Shown here piece after piece: positions 53,955-62,264 of a stretch of DNA of 64,000 bases (positions within the stretch are counted from its first letter, which is position 1; each line of letters starts with the position of its first letter). Both the position numbers and the translations under genes were made by a program. Location: the NCBI RefSeq assembly GCF_015831355.1, contig NZ_JADWYR010000001.1, positions 2,294,001 to 2,358,000 of the forward strand, written 5' to 3'. This DNA is from Panacibacter microcysteis. GTDB lineage: Bacteria; Bacteroidota; Bacteroidia; Chitinophagales; Chitinophagaceae. Below the pieces are notes generated by a model. It made no database searches, had not been told where the DNA came from, and worked only from the letters and a program-made list of their open reading frames with translations.

Positions 53955-54836
53955 TTATTTCAAACCTTCAAACAACAGCGGGAAGAATTGTCCGTTCATT
54001 TTTTCGCCTTTATTTACCGGCGGTACACCGCTTAGCAATGGTTCGTTGCTGTCGCTTATTACACCGTCTTTAAAAACATTCAATACAAATGCACGGCGTG
54101 GCCGGTCGCTCTTATTTTCTCCCGAGCCATGTAGGGTAAGCGAATGATGAAAGATGGCTTCACCGGCCCTTGTTTCAACATGTACAGGATTAAATTCTTT
54201 GCGTTGTTCTCTTGAAAGGTAGTTTACGATCTCCATCATATCTCCTGCCAGTGCGGGCTTATCCAGTAAGCCCCAGCGGTGGCTGCCCGGTACATATTGC
54301 AGGCAACCGTTTTCAACAGTTGAATCATCTAGACCGCACCAGCATGTTAAATGTGCAACAGGCTTTGTCCTGGTCCAGTAACTGTAGTCCTGGTGCCATG
54401 CTACCACGCCGCCTTTTTTGGGTGGTTTACAAAATAACTGGTCGTGCCAGAAACGTACAGGCTCATTGCCCAATAGCTGGCTTGCGGCCACAAGAAAACG
54501 CGGGTTCCATAAAACATCGTGTAAGCCCGGTGTTATACGCCAGGCACCCAGTGCATGAAAGAGTATGGTGGAAGGATCTGTTGACTCATTGCTGTGAAAT
54601 TCGTAAAAGAGCTGGTGGCCGGGATGTTTTACGTCTGCCAGTTGTTCAATTTCTGCATTGATCGTGGCAATCTGTTTTTCATCGAGCAGATTAACATTGG
54701 GCAGGTAGCCGTTCTCGTTGAAGAAGTCTACCTGTTCATCGCTTAGCTTGTATTGCTCCCATTCTTCGCGGTTTTGCGGGTGGCGAAATATATCGCTTAC
54801 CAGTGCATGCACTGTGCTGAGGTCTTTATATAACAT
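53955..54836 (-). CDS. Phytanoyl-CoA dioxygenase (PhyH) family protein
   Basis: An Fe(II)/2-oxoglutarate-dependent oxygenase of 293 residues. The metal-binding H-x-D is in VAWHQDYSYW (about residue 147), with the distal His in HHSLTLHGSG and the 2-oxoglutarate Arg in RPRRAFVLN. The segment CGLDDSTVENGCLQYVPGSHRWG is the usual PhyH signature. The substrate is unknown; family members hydroxylate lipids, ectoine and many natural products. Confidence 0.9.
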   Translation of the reverse strand: MLYKDLSTVHALVSDIFRHPQNREEWEQYKLSDEQVDFFNENGYLPNVNLLDEKQIATINAEIEQLADVKHPGHQLFYEFHSNESTDPSTILFHALGAWRITPGLHDVLWNPRFLVAASQLLGNEPVRFWHDQLFCKPPKKGGVVAWHQDYSYWTRTKPVAHLTCWCGLDDSTVENGCLQYVPGSHRWGLLDKPALAGDMMEIVNYLSREQRKEFNPVHVETRAGEAIFHHSLTLHGSGENKSDRPRRAFVLNVFKDGVISDSNEPLLSGVPPVNKGEKMNGQFFPLLFEGLK

Positions 54837-54974
54837 AGCAAATCGTTTGACTAAAATTAAAGACTTCCTGCGTATAAAAAGTGCCCGATTTTTATGGGTT
54901 GCTCAGTGCGTTGAAGCACGTGCTGCAAAGAACAAAAAAGCGTGGTTGCATATGCCGAATAATGAACATGATGA

Positions 54975-55024
54975 TGAAGTGAGTGACACAACCGCAGCTC
55001 AATAGTAGCAATGCAGCCGGCTAC
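54975..55024 (-). repeat. Intergenic repeat, locus 18 (truncated half-site, core type 2)
   Basis: GAAGTGAGTGACACAAC at 54976-54992 is followed by AATAGTAGCAATGCAGCCGG at 55001-55020. It is the closest relative of locus 16. Confidence 0.88.
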
Positions 55025-55029
55025 CAAAA

Positions 55030-55059
55030 AAAAGAGGTTACATGGGCGTAACCTCTTTT
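55030..55059. terminator. Intrinsic terminator downstream of the small membrane ORF
   Basis: A 12-bp perfect stem (55030-55041 with 55048-55059) around a 6-base loop, with flanking A and T runs. On the minus strand it lies 22 bp after the stop codon of the ORF at 55081-55188, which supports that ORF being a real transcription unit. Confidence 0.8.
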
Positions 55060-55080
55060 GTAAAAGAAACATAATACAAA

Positions 55081-55188
55081 CTAATTCATATGCGTAATGA
55101 ATAGCAGGCTTACAAAAATGGCATCTGCTATAAGCATAAATACGGTAAAGTTTTTTGCTTCTGTTGCTGAGTGTAAAGATGTGTTCAT
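55081..55188 (-). CDS. Candidate 35-residue single-pass membrane protein
   Basis: An ATG at 55188 opens a frame of 35 codons ending in TAG at 55083-55081. The translation begins M-N-T-S-L-H-S-A-T-E-A-K-N and has one hydrophobic segment of about 20 residues (FTVFMLIADAIFVSLLFITH) containing a single Asp, then M-N. It has no relatives that I know of. The terminator immediately downstream and isolation from other genes argue for expression. It could be a membrane-protein regulator or a toxin-like peptide, neither shown. Confidence 0.5.
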   Translation of the reverse strand: MNTSLHSATEAKNFTVFMLIADAIFVSLLFITHMN

Positions 55189-55531
55189 TGCTTCAAGTTT
55201 TTATCGTTATGAATGTGTTGCTGCATCAGCTTTTGCAAAGTGTATTCCGAAGTAATGTTGCGCTTATGTCTTTAACCAAGGATTTGCAGAAAACAGAAAA
55301 GGGCGTTAAGAAGCGTGGGTAAAACACGTTATTTAGTTAGTGTTTTTAACAAATGTCTTTTAGGGTTATCGTTTTACCGCAGGGGTTTTAGCACGTTAAA
55401 AGCTCTTTTCAGACGTAGCGGCAATATGCAGGTGGCGGTGGGGCCGTTGAATTCAAAAGTAATTGTTATCAAAAAGGCAATAGTGACGGCTAAAACACGT
55501 TTAATCTGTAATTTTACAAAAAAGCACCAAC

Positions 55532-56029
55532 ATGTATATTTTCGTAGCAGGCCTTCCCTATGATTTGGACGATGCAGAACTGGAAGAAATATTTGAAAAA
55601 TTCGGCACCGTAAAATCAGCAAAAGTTACGCTTGACAGGGAAACAGGTAAAAGCAGGGGCTTCGGATTTGTAGAGATGCCCAATACCGATGAAGCCAATG
55701 ATGCCATAGAGAATCTCAATGATATCTCTCTTGGTAAGAAACCACTAGTAGTTAAAGCAGCGGAAGAAAGAAGCATGCCTTCCGGCGGCGGAGATTCTTC
55801 GCGCAGGCCTTCACCTGGTGGTGGTGGTCCTGTTGGGGGCTACAGGGTTGGTGGCGGCGGCGGTGGCTACAACCGTGACCGCAATGATGGTAACAGAGGT
55901 GGCGGCGGTGGTGGTTATAACCGCGACCGTAATGATGGTAACAGAGGCGGCGGCGGTGGTTATAACAGGGACAGGAATGATGGTGGCGGCCGCAGCGGTG
56001 GTTACAACCGTGATCGCGACAGGTATTAA
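55532..56029 (+). CDS. RNA-binding protein with one RRM and a Gly/Arg/Asn-rich tail
   Basis: A 165-residue protein. The RRM (residues 1-78) has RNP2 I-F-V-A-G-L near the start and RNP1 KSRGFGFVEM near residues 46-55. The C-terminal half consists of about four repeats of a G-G-Y-N-R-D-R-N-D-G unit separated by Gly runs, encoded by tandem DNA repeats. This layout is like cyanobacterial and Bacteroidota cold-induced RNA-binding proteins. A long leader (from about 55260) suggests regulation at the RNA level, which is inference. Confidence 0.92.
   Translation: MYIFVAGLPYDLDDAELEEIFEKFGTVKSAKVTLDRETGKSRGFGFVEMPNTDEANDAIENLNDISLGKKPLVVKAAEERSMPSGGGDSSRRPSPGGGGPVGGYRVGGGGGGYNRDRNDGNRGGGGGGYNRDRNDGNRGGGGGYNRDRNDGGGRSGGYNRDRDRY
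55853..56020 (+). repeat. Tandem coding repeat in the RRM protein tail
   Basis: Three to four degenerate units of roughly 48-54 bp, each coding for Gly run plus Y-N-R-D-R-N-D-G. The copies share most third-position choices, so the array is likely of recent origin and liable to change length. Confidence 0.75.
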
Positions 56030-56050
56030 TAACAAATTACCAGGAATAAT

Positions 56051-56075
56051 AAAGAGCCGGGCTACCCGGCTCTTT
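56051..56075. terminator. Bidirectional intrinsic terminator
   Basis: An 11-bp perfect stem (56051-56061 with 56065-56075) with a CTA loop and a T-run on the plus side, between the convergent RRM and trhO genes. Confidence 0.88.
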
Positions 56076-56080
56076 TTGTT

Positions 56081-57127
56081 TTAATGCTCCTGCCTGTCTT
56101 TTATGCGGGGCCTTAGCCTAGCTTTACTTTTATTGAAGATATTTTGCCCTTTGTCTACTCCTTTCCTTATTTCTTTTTGTTTTTCCACGGGCATGTGCAA
56201 TGTTTCTTTACAGGCTGTGCTGCAACAGCCATCATACATTTCAGCACAGTCATCGCATTGTATAAACAAGAGGTGGCAGCCGTCATTTTTACAATTGCGG
56301 TGCGTATCGCATGGTTTACCGCAATGGTGGCAATGCGCAATAACATCGTCTGTAATTCTTTCGCCAAGCCGGTCATCGAAAACAAAGTTTTTACCAATGA
56401 ATTTGCTTTCCAGCCCGGCTTGTTTTACCTGCTTTGCGTAGTTGATAATACCACCTTCCAGGTGAAACACATTCTTAAAACCTTTGTGCAGCATATACGC
56501 GCTTGCTTTCTCGCAGCGTATGCCACCGGTGCAGTACATAATAATATTCTTATCTTCTTTACCATGCAGCATATCTGCTGCCATGGGTAGCTGTTCGCGA
56601 AAAGTGTCAGACGGTACTTCCAGTGCTTTTACAAAGTGCCCCACTTCAAACTCGTAATGGTTTCGCATATCTATTACGATTGTTTCTGGGTCATGCAGCA
56701 GTTCATTCATTTGCTGCGCGTTTACATATCTGCCTTTATTGCGCATATCAAACGAATCGTCGGTTATACCATCGGCCACAATTTTGTTGCGTACTTTTAT
56801 TTTAAGTACCCAAAAAGATTTTCCATCGTCGTCTACCGCAATATTGAGGCGCAGGTTATTGAGTGGCTCAATGGAATAAAGAAAAGCCTTAAATGCTTCG
56901 AAGTTGCTTTCAGGTACACTTACCTGGGCATTGATACCTTCATGCGCTACATAAATTCTTCCAAAAACTTTTAGCTGGTACAGGTTAGTGTATAAGTAAT
57001 CCCTGAAATGTTTTGGATCTGCAATATGAAAATAATTGTAAAAGCTAATGGTAGCACGCTTTTCCTTTTCTTCCATCAGCTGTTGCTTCAACTCTTTGTT
57101 GGAGATCCTGTTGTGTAAAACTGCCAT
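56081..57127 (-). CDS. trhO: tRNA uridine(34) hydroxylase (rhodanese-family UPF0176)
   Basis: TrhO hydroxylates uridine 34 of some tRNAs, a step toward 5-carboxymethoxy- or methoxyuridine. The 348-residue protein has an N-terminal ferredoxin-like domain (about 25-115), a rhodanese domain with CTGGIRC (Cys199 and Cys205), and a Cys-rich C-terminal region with at least four CxxC-like pairs that may bind zinc. Length and order match YceA-type proteins. It converges with the RRM gene and is divergent from the hypothetical gene at 57317. Confidence 0.93.
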   Translation of the reverse strand: MAVLHNRISNKELKQQLMEEKEKRATISFYNYFHIADPKHFRDYLYTNLYQLKVFGRIYVAHEGINAQVSVPESNFEAFKAFLYSIEPLNNLRLNIAVDDDGKSFWVLKIKVRNKIVADGITDDSFDMRNKGRYVNAQQMNELLHDPETIVIDMRNHYEFEVGHFVKALEVPSDTFREQLPMAADMLHGKEDKNIIMYCTGGIRCEKASAYMLHKGFKNVFHLEGGIINYAKQVKQAGLESKFIGKNFVFDDRLGERITDDVIAHCHHCGKPCDTHRNCKNDGCHLLFIQCDDCAEMYDGCCSTACKETLHMPVEKQKEIRKGVDKGQNIFNKSKARLRPRIKDRQEH

Positions 57128-57316
57128 AGTGCAAAATTATTATTTCAGAATGGTTCGGTAAAAAGCTATATCATATTATGTTTTATGCATATTCATATGC
57201 TGTAAAAAACAAGATAGAATTTAATAGTGCTTTAATGGATTTATTAAAATGCGTATAAATAAGTATAAAAGGTTAGCCAAAGTATGACCACTGTCATAAT
57301 TTAGTTTTTACGGACG

Positions 57317-57784
57317 ATGCCTCAAGAATTTAACCAATACCAGATCGCAGCACTTCAACAGCTTGCTGAATATAGGAGTGTCTTCAAGTCAAGTGATTCC
57401 CCGCTTACATTGAAGACAAAGCCTGTACCCGGCAGCAAGCTAACACTACAGCAATTCATCGATTCATTCATAGAAATTTTTTGCCAGCATAATCTTGCAG
57501 ACAGCGATTATTCCGTTATTCTTCAGAAGCCCGCCGGCAACAATGGTTTTGAAGCATGGGCTAATACGCTGGACATAAGTGCCATTCTGCAGGCATTAAC
57601 TTACGCTATATGGACAAATAAAACATTTGAAGAATACTTTCTGCGTAAGATCAACGACAGTTCTGTTGAACTGCTTCTTACAAGACTTTACAATATACTT
57701 ACAGAAAGCTACCGGCAGCAACAGGTGCAGCGTACAAAAGTTACTGTTATCAATGCATCTCACCCGGCGCTGAAAGCGAAGTAA
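57317..57784 (+). CDS. Cytoplasmic protein of unknown function
   Basis: A 155-residue soluble protein, mostly helical by composition, without signal peptide, membrane segment or recognisable motif. It is followed by repeat locus 19 and converges with the SusF-like gene. An AT-rich divergent region of 189 bp (57128-57316) precedes it, shared with trhO. Confidence 0.55.
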   Translation: MPQEFNQYQIAALQQLAEYRSVFKSSDSPLTLKTKPVPGSKLTLQQFIDSFIEIFCQHNLADSDYSVILQKPAGNNGFEAWANTLDISAILQALTYAIWTNKTFEEYFLRKINDSSVELLLTRLYNILTESYRQQQVQRTKVTVINASHPALKAK

Positions 57785-57789
57785 TTTTT

Positions 57790-57952
57790 ATGAGCCCGGC
57801 AGCAACGCTTTGCTTAACGGCTGTTGCGTCGCACACTTGTACAGTATATCATTACGCAGCTACACGATGCTGAGTGGCCGGCAAGGCGCAGAAGAGTGCG
57901 ACGCAAGAAAAGCTTCATAGTAGCAATGCAGCCCCGGCTCATACATTTTCTT
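57790..57952. repeat. Intergenic repeat, locus 19 (paired inverted half-sites, both core type 1)
   Basis: The left core GTTGCGTCGCACACTTGTAC is at 57823-57842 and the right core GAAGAGTGCGACGCAA at 57891-57906, with a 48-bp spacer. Outer ends are ATGAGCCCGGC at 57790-57800 and GCCCCGGCTCAT at 57941-57952, near-perfect inverted repeats. This is the most compact complete copy. Confidence 0.93.
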
Positions 57953-57965
57953 TTATAATTACTGC

Positions 57966-58002
57966 AAACAAAAAAAGACCACCTGCCGGTGGCCTTTTTT
58001 TT
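57966..58002 (-). terminator. Intrinsic terminator of the Sus-like operon
   Basis: A stem centred on CCACC/GGTGG with one mismatch, flanked by A-run and T-run. On the minus strand it lies about 15 bp after the stop codon of the last gene (58016). Confidence 0.75.
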
Positions 58003-58015
58003 GCGTTCTTTTCTC

Positions 58016-59770
58016 TTACTCTATGGTAAGTGTTTGTGTATATTCATCTAACGTTATGGTGTATGTGCCGGTAGCAGCAGGTGTTTTGAAGTTGTCTCCA
58101 CCTTCCCATTTAATGTTGCGGCCACCATTGCCATTGTCGCCATTGTCTTCGTAATCAAAAGCACCCCAGGCATTGCCTGCCACGAATTTGATGTCTTTGC
58201 CGGCAATAAGCGTTAAAGATATCTGCCATACGCCGTTGCCAAGATAGGTCATTTGGGGGCTGGTGCCGGGATCCCACTCATTTACGCCCTGTATGCCATT
58301 GCCTACCACACGCATTTCTGTGGCCGGAGACATTTCATACTTTATGTCGTCTTTATTGCGGCCATCCCAGATAACCCTGTATATGCCTGGCGCCGGTACC
58401 GGTGTAAAATTGTCACCATTTACCTGCATGGTACTGCCGCTGCCACTTTTGCTGCCGTAACTTCTTGTTTCATCAACGGTATTGCTGCCGTTGTTCCACT
58501 GGTCGTTATCGATCATCTTCCATTCATCACTTTTAAAGTTGGTAATACCTACAAAAAGATTGTCTGCAGGTGCACCCATCTGGTAATTTGGAAATACTTT
58601 AGAAGGCTCCCAGCCCGCGTCTACACCACCGCCTACAAAACCCATTCGTCCTGCGCGAATATCGTACTTCATGGTTTTCCTGTTAATAGAGATCCGGTAA
58701 ACGCCGGCAGCTGAAACGGAAATATCCGAACCTCCCTGTGCAAGGTTACCACCACTACCGCCATAGTTTACATCCCAGCTTCTTCCCTGTGTAATTTTAA
58801 AAGATGAATTGGCGGGCAGATAAATGTACATGTAATACATATCGTTGAAAACGGCTGTACGAAGGTCCCTGATAAATTCAGGTGCGGTACCCGGATCCCA
58901 GTTGGCTCCATTGTTTGTTGCTGCCTGATAACTGCCCGGCAGGTAAAACCTCAGTAAGGGAAAATACGTTTTTACAGCAACTGTAACCGGCGTTGAGTAT
59001 ACGGTAGCACCAAGGTCGGTTGTTGCTTTTATACGATATTCAACACTGCCGCTGTTACCGCCTGCAATGCCGGCAGTAAGGGCTGTTTCGTTCATTACAG
59101 ATTGTGTAAGTGTTTTACTTAACGCGCCTGCATCGAGTGCGGTTTCAACCGGCGTATCAAAGTTTTGTGTTGCTGAATCTGACTGTAATACATACGTTAT
59201 GTTGCCATTATAACCGCTGAAAGACGGCGTCCAGGAGAATGTAATAACATCCTGGTTTGCGGTATTTATATCACAAACTATACTGCTTTCAGACGCCGTT
59301 AGTGCAGACGCATCGCCATAGGCAGAAACAGTTAAGTTTATGATATTTGATGTGTATTGCTCATTGTTATTACCATAGGATGAGATGATGCGAACATCCA
59401 GCACGGTAGGGGAGCCCAGTGTAAAGCCATAGTTTAACAACACTGCATTTAGTTCTTTACCCGTCAATGATGTAGATAATGCCCCGGTAACTGTTTTGGT
59501 AAATTTATCGGAGAAGTTTCTGCCGGTAGAGTCAATTTCCAATACATATTTGTAAGTATCAGAGTCTGAAGCATAGGCGGGATTGGTCCATGCAAAGCTG
59601 ATTACTTCATTTAATGAATCTGCCGGGGTTGGCGCAATTTCGGTACCGGATGCTGATAACGTAACCGCGTTTCCGTTTGCATAGAATGGCAGATCTTTTA
59701 CTTTGTTACAAGCTGCCAGGAATAATATTGCTGTGAGTACAGCTCCTGCAGCAAGAATGATCTTTCTCAT
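58016..59770 (-). CDS. SusE/SusF-family outer-membrane glycan-binding lipoprotein
   Basis: A surface lipoprotein of 584 residues that likely binds glycan at the cell surface. The signal ends in L-A-A-C (Cys about residue 21). After two N-terminal immunoglobulin-like SusE domains (about 35-265) come three beta-sandwich modules of about 100 residues: one starting LRFYLPGSYQ, one starting MGFVGGGV, one starting MRVVGNGIQG. Each ends in a V-Y-R-I/T-Y-T-I-like strand typical of SusE/SusF starch-binding modules. It is the last gene of the operon, 19 bp after the SusE-like gene. Confidence 0.85.
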   Translation of the reverse strand: MRKIILAAGAVLTAILFLAACNKVKDLPFYANGNAVTLSASGTEIAPTPADSLNEVISFAWTNPAYASDSDTYKYVLEIDSTGRNFSDKFTKTVTGALSTSLTGKELNAVLLNYGFTLGSPTVLDVRIISSYGNNNEQYTSNIINLTVSAYGDASALTASESSIVCDINTANQDVITFSWTPSFSGYNGNITYVLQSDSATQNFDTPVETALDAGALSKTLTQSVMNETALTAGIAGGNSGSVEYRIKATTDLGATVYSTPVTVAVKTYFPLLRFYLPGSYQAATNNGANWDPGTAPEFIRDLRTAVFNDMYYMYIYLPANSSFKITQGRSWDVNYGGSGGNLAQGGSDISVSAAGVYRISINRKTMKYDIRAGRMGFVGGGVDAGWEPSKVFPNYQMGAPADNLFVGITNFKSDEWKMIDNDQWNNGSNTVDETRSYGSKSGSGSTMQVNGDNFTPVPAPGIYRVIWDGRNKDDIKYEMSPATEMRVVGNGIQGVNEWDPGTSPQMTYLGNGVWQISLTLIAGKDIKFVAGNAWGAFDYEDNGDNGNGGRNIKWEGGDNFKTPAATGTYTITLDEYTQTLTIE

Positions 59771-59789
59771 ATTATAAAAGTTAGTTGGG

Positions 59790-60629
59790 TTATTGTTTTG
59801 TAACAGTGTATTTGCCTGTTTTAAAGTTTACGGTTACTTTATATGTACCGGCCACAGATGGGGTTGGAATAGCATCAGGGTCGCCCTGGGGGCCAAAATT
59901 ATAGCCAACATCTCCACCGGACGCATCGCCGCCTGCACCTGCAGCTTTACTGATGCCATACTGTGGCTGCCATTGATTTTCGGTAGTAAGAAACTTGTAA
60001 TAAAACCCAGGCGTAAAATTCATTACAATGTTGTATTCCACTTTGCTTACCTGTGTACATTGCTGATCTTCGGGTGGCGCATTCGTCCAGCCGGATGGCG
60101 TGCCATCACCGGTAATAAACAACTCGTTTGTTGGTGGTATGGGCACTGCTACATCGAGGTAAGGTGTGATCACCGTTTGAATAGTGTTGGAGAATAATGC
60201 TGCAGTGTTATTTAGAAGGGAAGCTTTTATCCTGAACTCAATATTATGGGCCACATCTTCCAGTAAGTCCATCTTTGTAAGAATGGCATTTAATTCCTTC
60301 ACACTGTAGGTAAGACCCAGGTCTTTGGAGATGGATACTTCCTGTAATACAGGACTTGAGAAATCGGCACCTACGGTATCTGCCTGCAAAATATAAGTAA
60401 CATCCTGCGAGCTCACACCTGTGCTAAACTGGTAATTGGGGTTAGTCCAGCTAAACACAACGGCCTGCTGTGTTGCGTTTGCAGGCAGCAACACAAATTC
60501 TGTGGCACTGGCAGTAAAGACCGGCGGCGTACCGCCTTCGAGGTAAACTTTATGCTCGTCTTTTTCGCATGACCAAAGCAATACTGTGAACAATAACAGT
60601 AGTCCCGGTATTTTTGAAAGCATTTTCAT
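59790..60629 (-). CDS. SusE-domain outer-membrane lipoprotein
   Basis: A 279-residue lipoprotein with lipobox L-L-W-S-C (Cys about 21). The N-terminal SusE domain has the phrase VVFSWTNPNYQFS, shared with the next gene. One C-terminal beta module follows with GDGTPSGWTNAPPEDQQC and the closing GTYKVTVNFKTGKYTVTKQ. It resembles a short version of the downstream protein, with one binding module instead of three, suggesting duplication. It lies 21 bp after susD. Confidence 0.85.
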   Translation of the reverse strand: MKMLSKIPGLLLLFTVLLWSCEKDEHKVYLEGGTPPVFTASATEFVLLPANATQQAVVFSWTNPNYQFSTGVSSQDVTYILQADTVGADFSSPVLQEVSISKDLGLTYSVKELNAILTKMDLLEDVAHNIEFRIKASLLNNTAALFSNTIQTVITPYLDVAVPIPPTNELFITGDGTPSGWTNAPPEDQQCTQVSKVEYNIVMNFTPGFYYKFLTTENQWQPQYGISKAAGAGGDASGGDVGYNFGPQGDPDAIPTPSVAGTYKVTVNFKTGKYTVTKQ

Positions 60630-60650
60630 ATCAATAATTTGTTAGATGAA

Positions 60651-62258
60651 TTAATAGCCGTCGTTTTGTGTAAGGTTTGGGTTTGCTGTAAGGTTAGTGG
60701 CAGGTACAGGAAAAATATTGTATTTGCTGTCTACACCGGTACCCGAAGCAACACCACCTTTCCATGGCCACAGGTAAGTATTGCTTGTTAACAATCCATA
60801 GCGGATAAGATCTGTACGGCGGTGGCCCTCCCAATAAAGTTCTCTTGCTCTTTCATCAAGAATAGTTTGCAGATCGAAGTCGGTTAGCCTGCCAACATCA
60901 CCGGGGCCATAGCTTTCACCATAGGCACGGAATCTTATTTTATTAAGATATTCGAGCGCTGTTGCTTTGTCTCCGCCGCCGCCGCGCAGGAAGCATTCTG
61001 CGTATACCAGGTACATTTCGGAAAGACGAAAAACAGGAAAATCAATGTCGGCAAAATTTCTTTGTACATCTGAAGTGGGTTGGCCATCTGAACGAAGATT
61101 CACATATTTTCTTACCTGCACACCCTGGCCGAAATTGCTGATATCGCTGATGGTTTCATTACCAAGATTGGAAAATAGTGCACGCTGGTCGGTAGCGCCG
61201 GTTTTGTCTGCAAACAGGTTTGCAAACGCACTTGTGGTGCGATAGCCATACCACCCGCCGTTTACACCATATTTGCTGCTGGCATCATCACCTGCTGCTG
61301 CATGTGCAAAGAAGGTTGTGTTGCCATAAGACTGTGTCTTAAGACCGTCGCAGTTTACTGCAAAAATGAATTCATCTTTTTGCTTGTCATTATCAGCCAT
61401 AAAAAGTTTGGCATAACCAGGGCGGAGGGTGTAGCCGCTGCTGATCACTTTCTGTGCGTAGTTCAACGCATCTGCATACCTGTCTGCTCCGGAATATGTT
61501 TTAGCATTGAGATACATTCTTGCAAGCAGCGCCCAGGCTGCGGCCTGGTCTACCCGGCCGTATTCAATTGTTTTTGCCGGCGCAAGATCCGCATCTATAG
61601 CAAGCAGTTCGCTTTCTATGTAGGTAAACAGATCGGCTCTGCCGATCTCTGCAGGCAGATCTGTACCGATTGCATCATCCTCTGTTATAAAAGTTGATTT
61701 TCCAAAGAGATCCATCATTACCCAGTAATTGAATGCCCTTAGAAAACGCACCTCGGCCCTTGATTTTTTTATATCATCAGCTTCTGCACCTTCAATACCC
61801 CGGGATGCCAGTTTATCGTCTGTTGCTTCACGCAGGTATTCATTGGAAATAGTGATATTATAGATAGGGCGGGCATACATACCGAGCAAAAAAGGATCTG
61901 CACTGCTCCATTTTAAATTATGAAAATCTTTGATGGTCTGGTCGTTCCAGGCAACAACTGCCTCATCTGTCGGCAATTCCTGGCAGTTAAAAAAGCCGCG
62001 TATGAATGGACTTTGCGAACCTTCGTCCAGCCCCTGAATATCAGAAGAGCCGGCAGGCCCTGTATTACCAGTAGTGGCAAGACCACCATACACTTTTGCC
62101 AATACGTTCTTATAGCCGTCTGCTGTGGCATAAGTTGTTTCCGGTGTAAGATCGTTCTGCGGGTACAGGTCCAGCTTTTTTGCACAGGAAGAGATCATTG
62201 CTGCAGCAATGAGCGCCACAACTATTTTATTCATTGAATTTTTCATCTTGTTCAGCAT
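60651..62258 (-). CDS. SusD/RagB-family outer-membrane nutrient-binding lipoprotein
   Basis: A 535-residue SusD-like protein that forms a lid on the SusC transporter. The signal peptide ends with lipobox M-I-S-S-C (Cys about 25); shorter Met starts within the leader are possible. TPR-like helices (VRFLRAFNYWVMMDLFG, ALLARMYLNA) and the C-terminal RagB region FPVFRLSEMYLVYAECFLRGG...ILDERARELYWEGHRRTDLIRYG are diagnostic. The SusC gene ends 6 bp upstream, so the two are co-expressed. Substrate unknown. Confidence 0.95.
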   Translation of the reverse strand: MLNKMKNSMNKIVVALIAAAMISSCAKKLDLYPQNDLTPETTYATADGYKNVLAKVYGGLATTGNTGPAGSSDIQGLDEGSQSPFIRGFFNCQELPTDEAVVAWNDQTIKDFHNLKWSSADPFLLGMYARPIYNITISNEYLREATDDKLASRGIEGAEADDIKKSRAEVRFLRAFNYWVMMDLFGKSTFITEDDAIGTDLPAEIGRADLFTYIESELLAIDADLAPAKTIEYGRVDQAAAWALLARMYLNAKTYSGADRYADALNYAQKVISSGYTLRPGYAKLFMADNDKQKDEFIFAVNCDGLKTQSYGNTTFFAHAAAGDDASSKYGVNGGWYGYRTTSAFANLFADKTGATDQRALFSNLGNETISDISNFGQGVQVRKYVNLRSDGQPTSDVQRNFADIDFPVFRLSEMYLVYAECFLRGGGGDKATALEYLNKIRFRAYGESYGPGDVGRLTDFDLQTILDERARELYWEGHRRTDLIRYGLLTSNTYLWPWKGGVASGTGVDSKYNIFPVPATNLTANPNLTQNDGY

Positions 62259-62264
62259 TAGTTT

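Larger units (their letters stand above)
54837..55531. other. 695-bp gap containing a repeat, a small ORF and an AT-rich leader
   Basis: Apart from repeat locus 18 (54975-55024), the hairpin at 55030-55059 and a 35-codon ORF (55081-55188, minus strand), I see no gene. The part from 55260 to 55531 is probably the leader of the RRM gene. It has an 11-bp direct repeat TAAAACACGTT at 55320-55330 and 55491-55501. Confidence 0.5.

Noticed and set aside
5445-57952. The repeats as integron attC sites
   Set aside because: The ends do not fit the GTTRRRY/RYYYAAC rule, the genes between them are core genes in both orientations, and there is no integron integrase in the window.
722-57952. The repeats as a CRISPR array
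   Set aside because: Copies are kilobases apart, in both orientations, and not separated by uniform spacers; no cas genes are present.
722-57952. The repeats as ordinary intrinsic terminators
   Set aside because: Several copies lack a T-run, some lie in divergent regions (33829, 50080), and proper terminators are found separately next to several of them.
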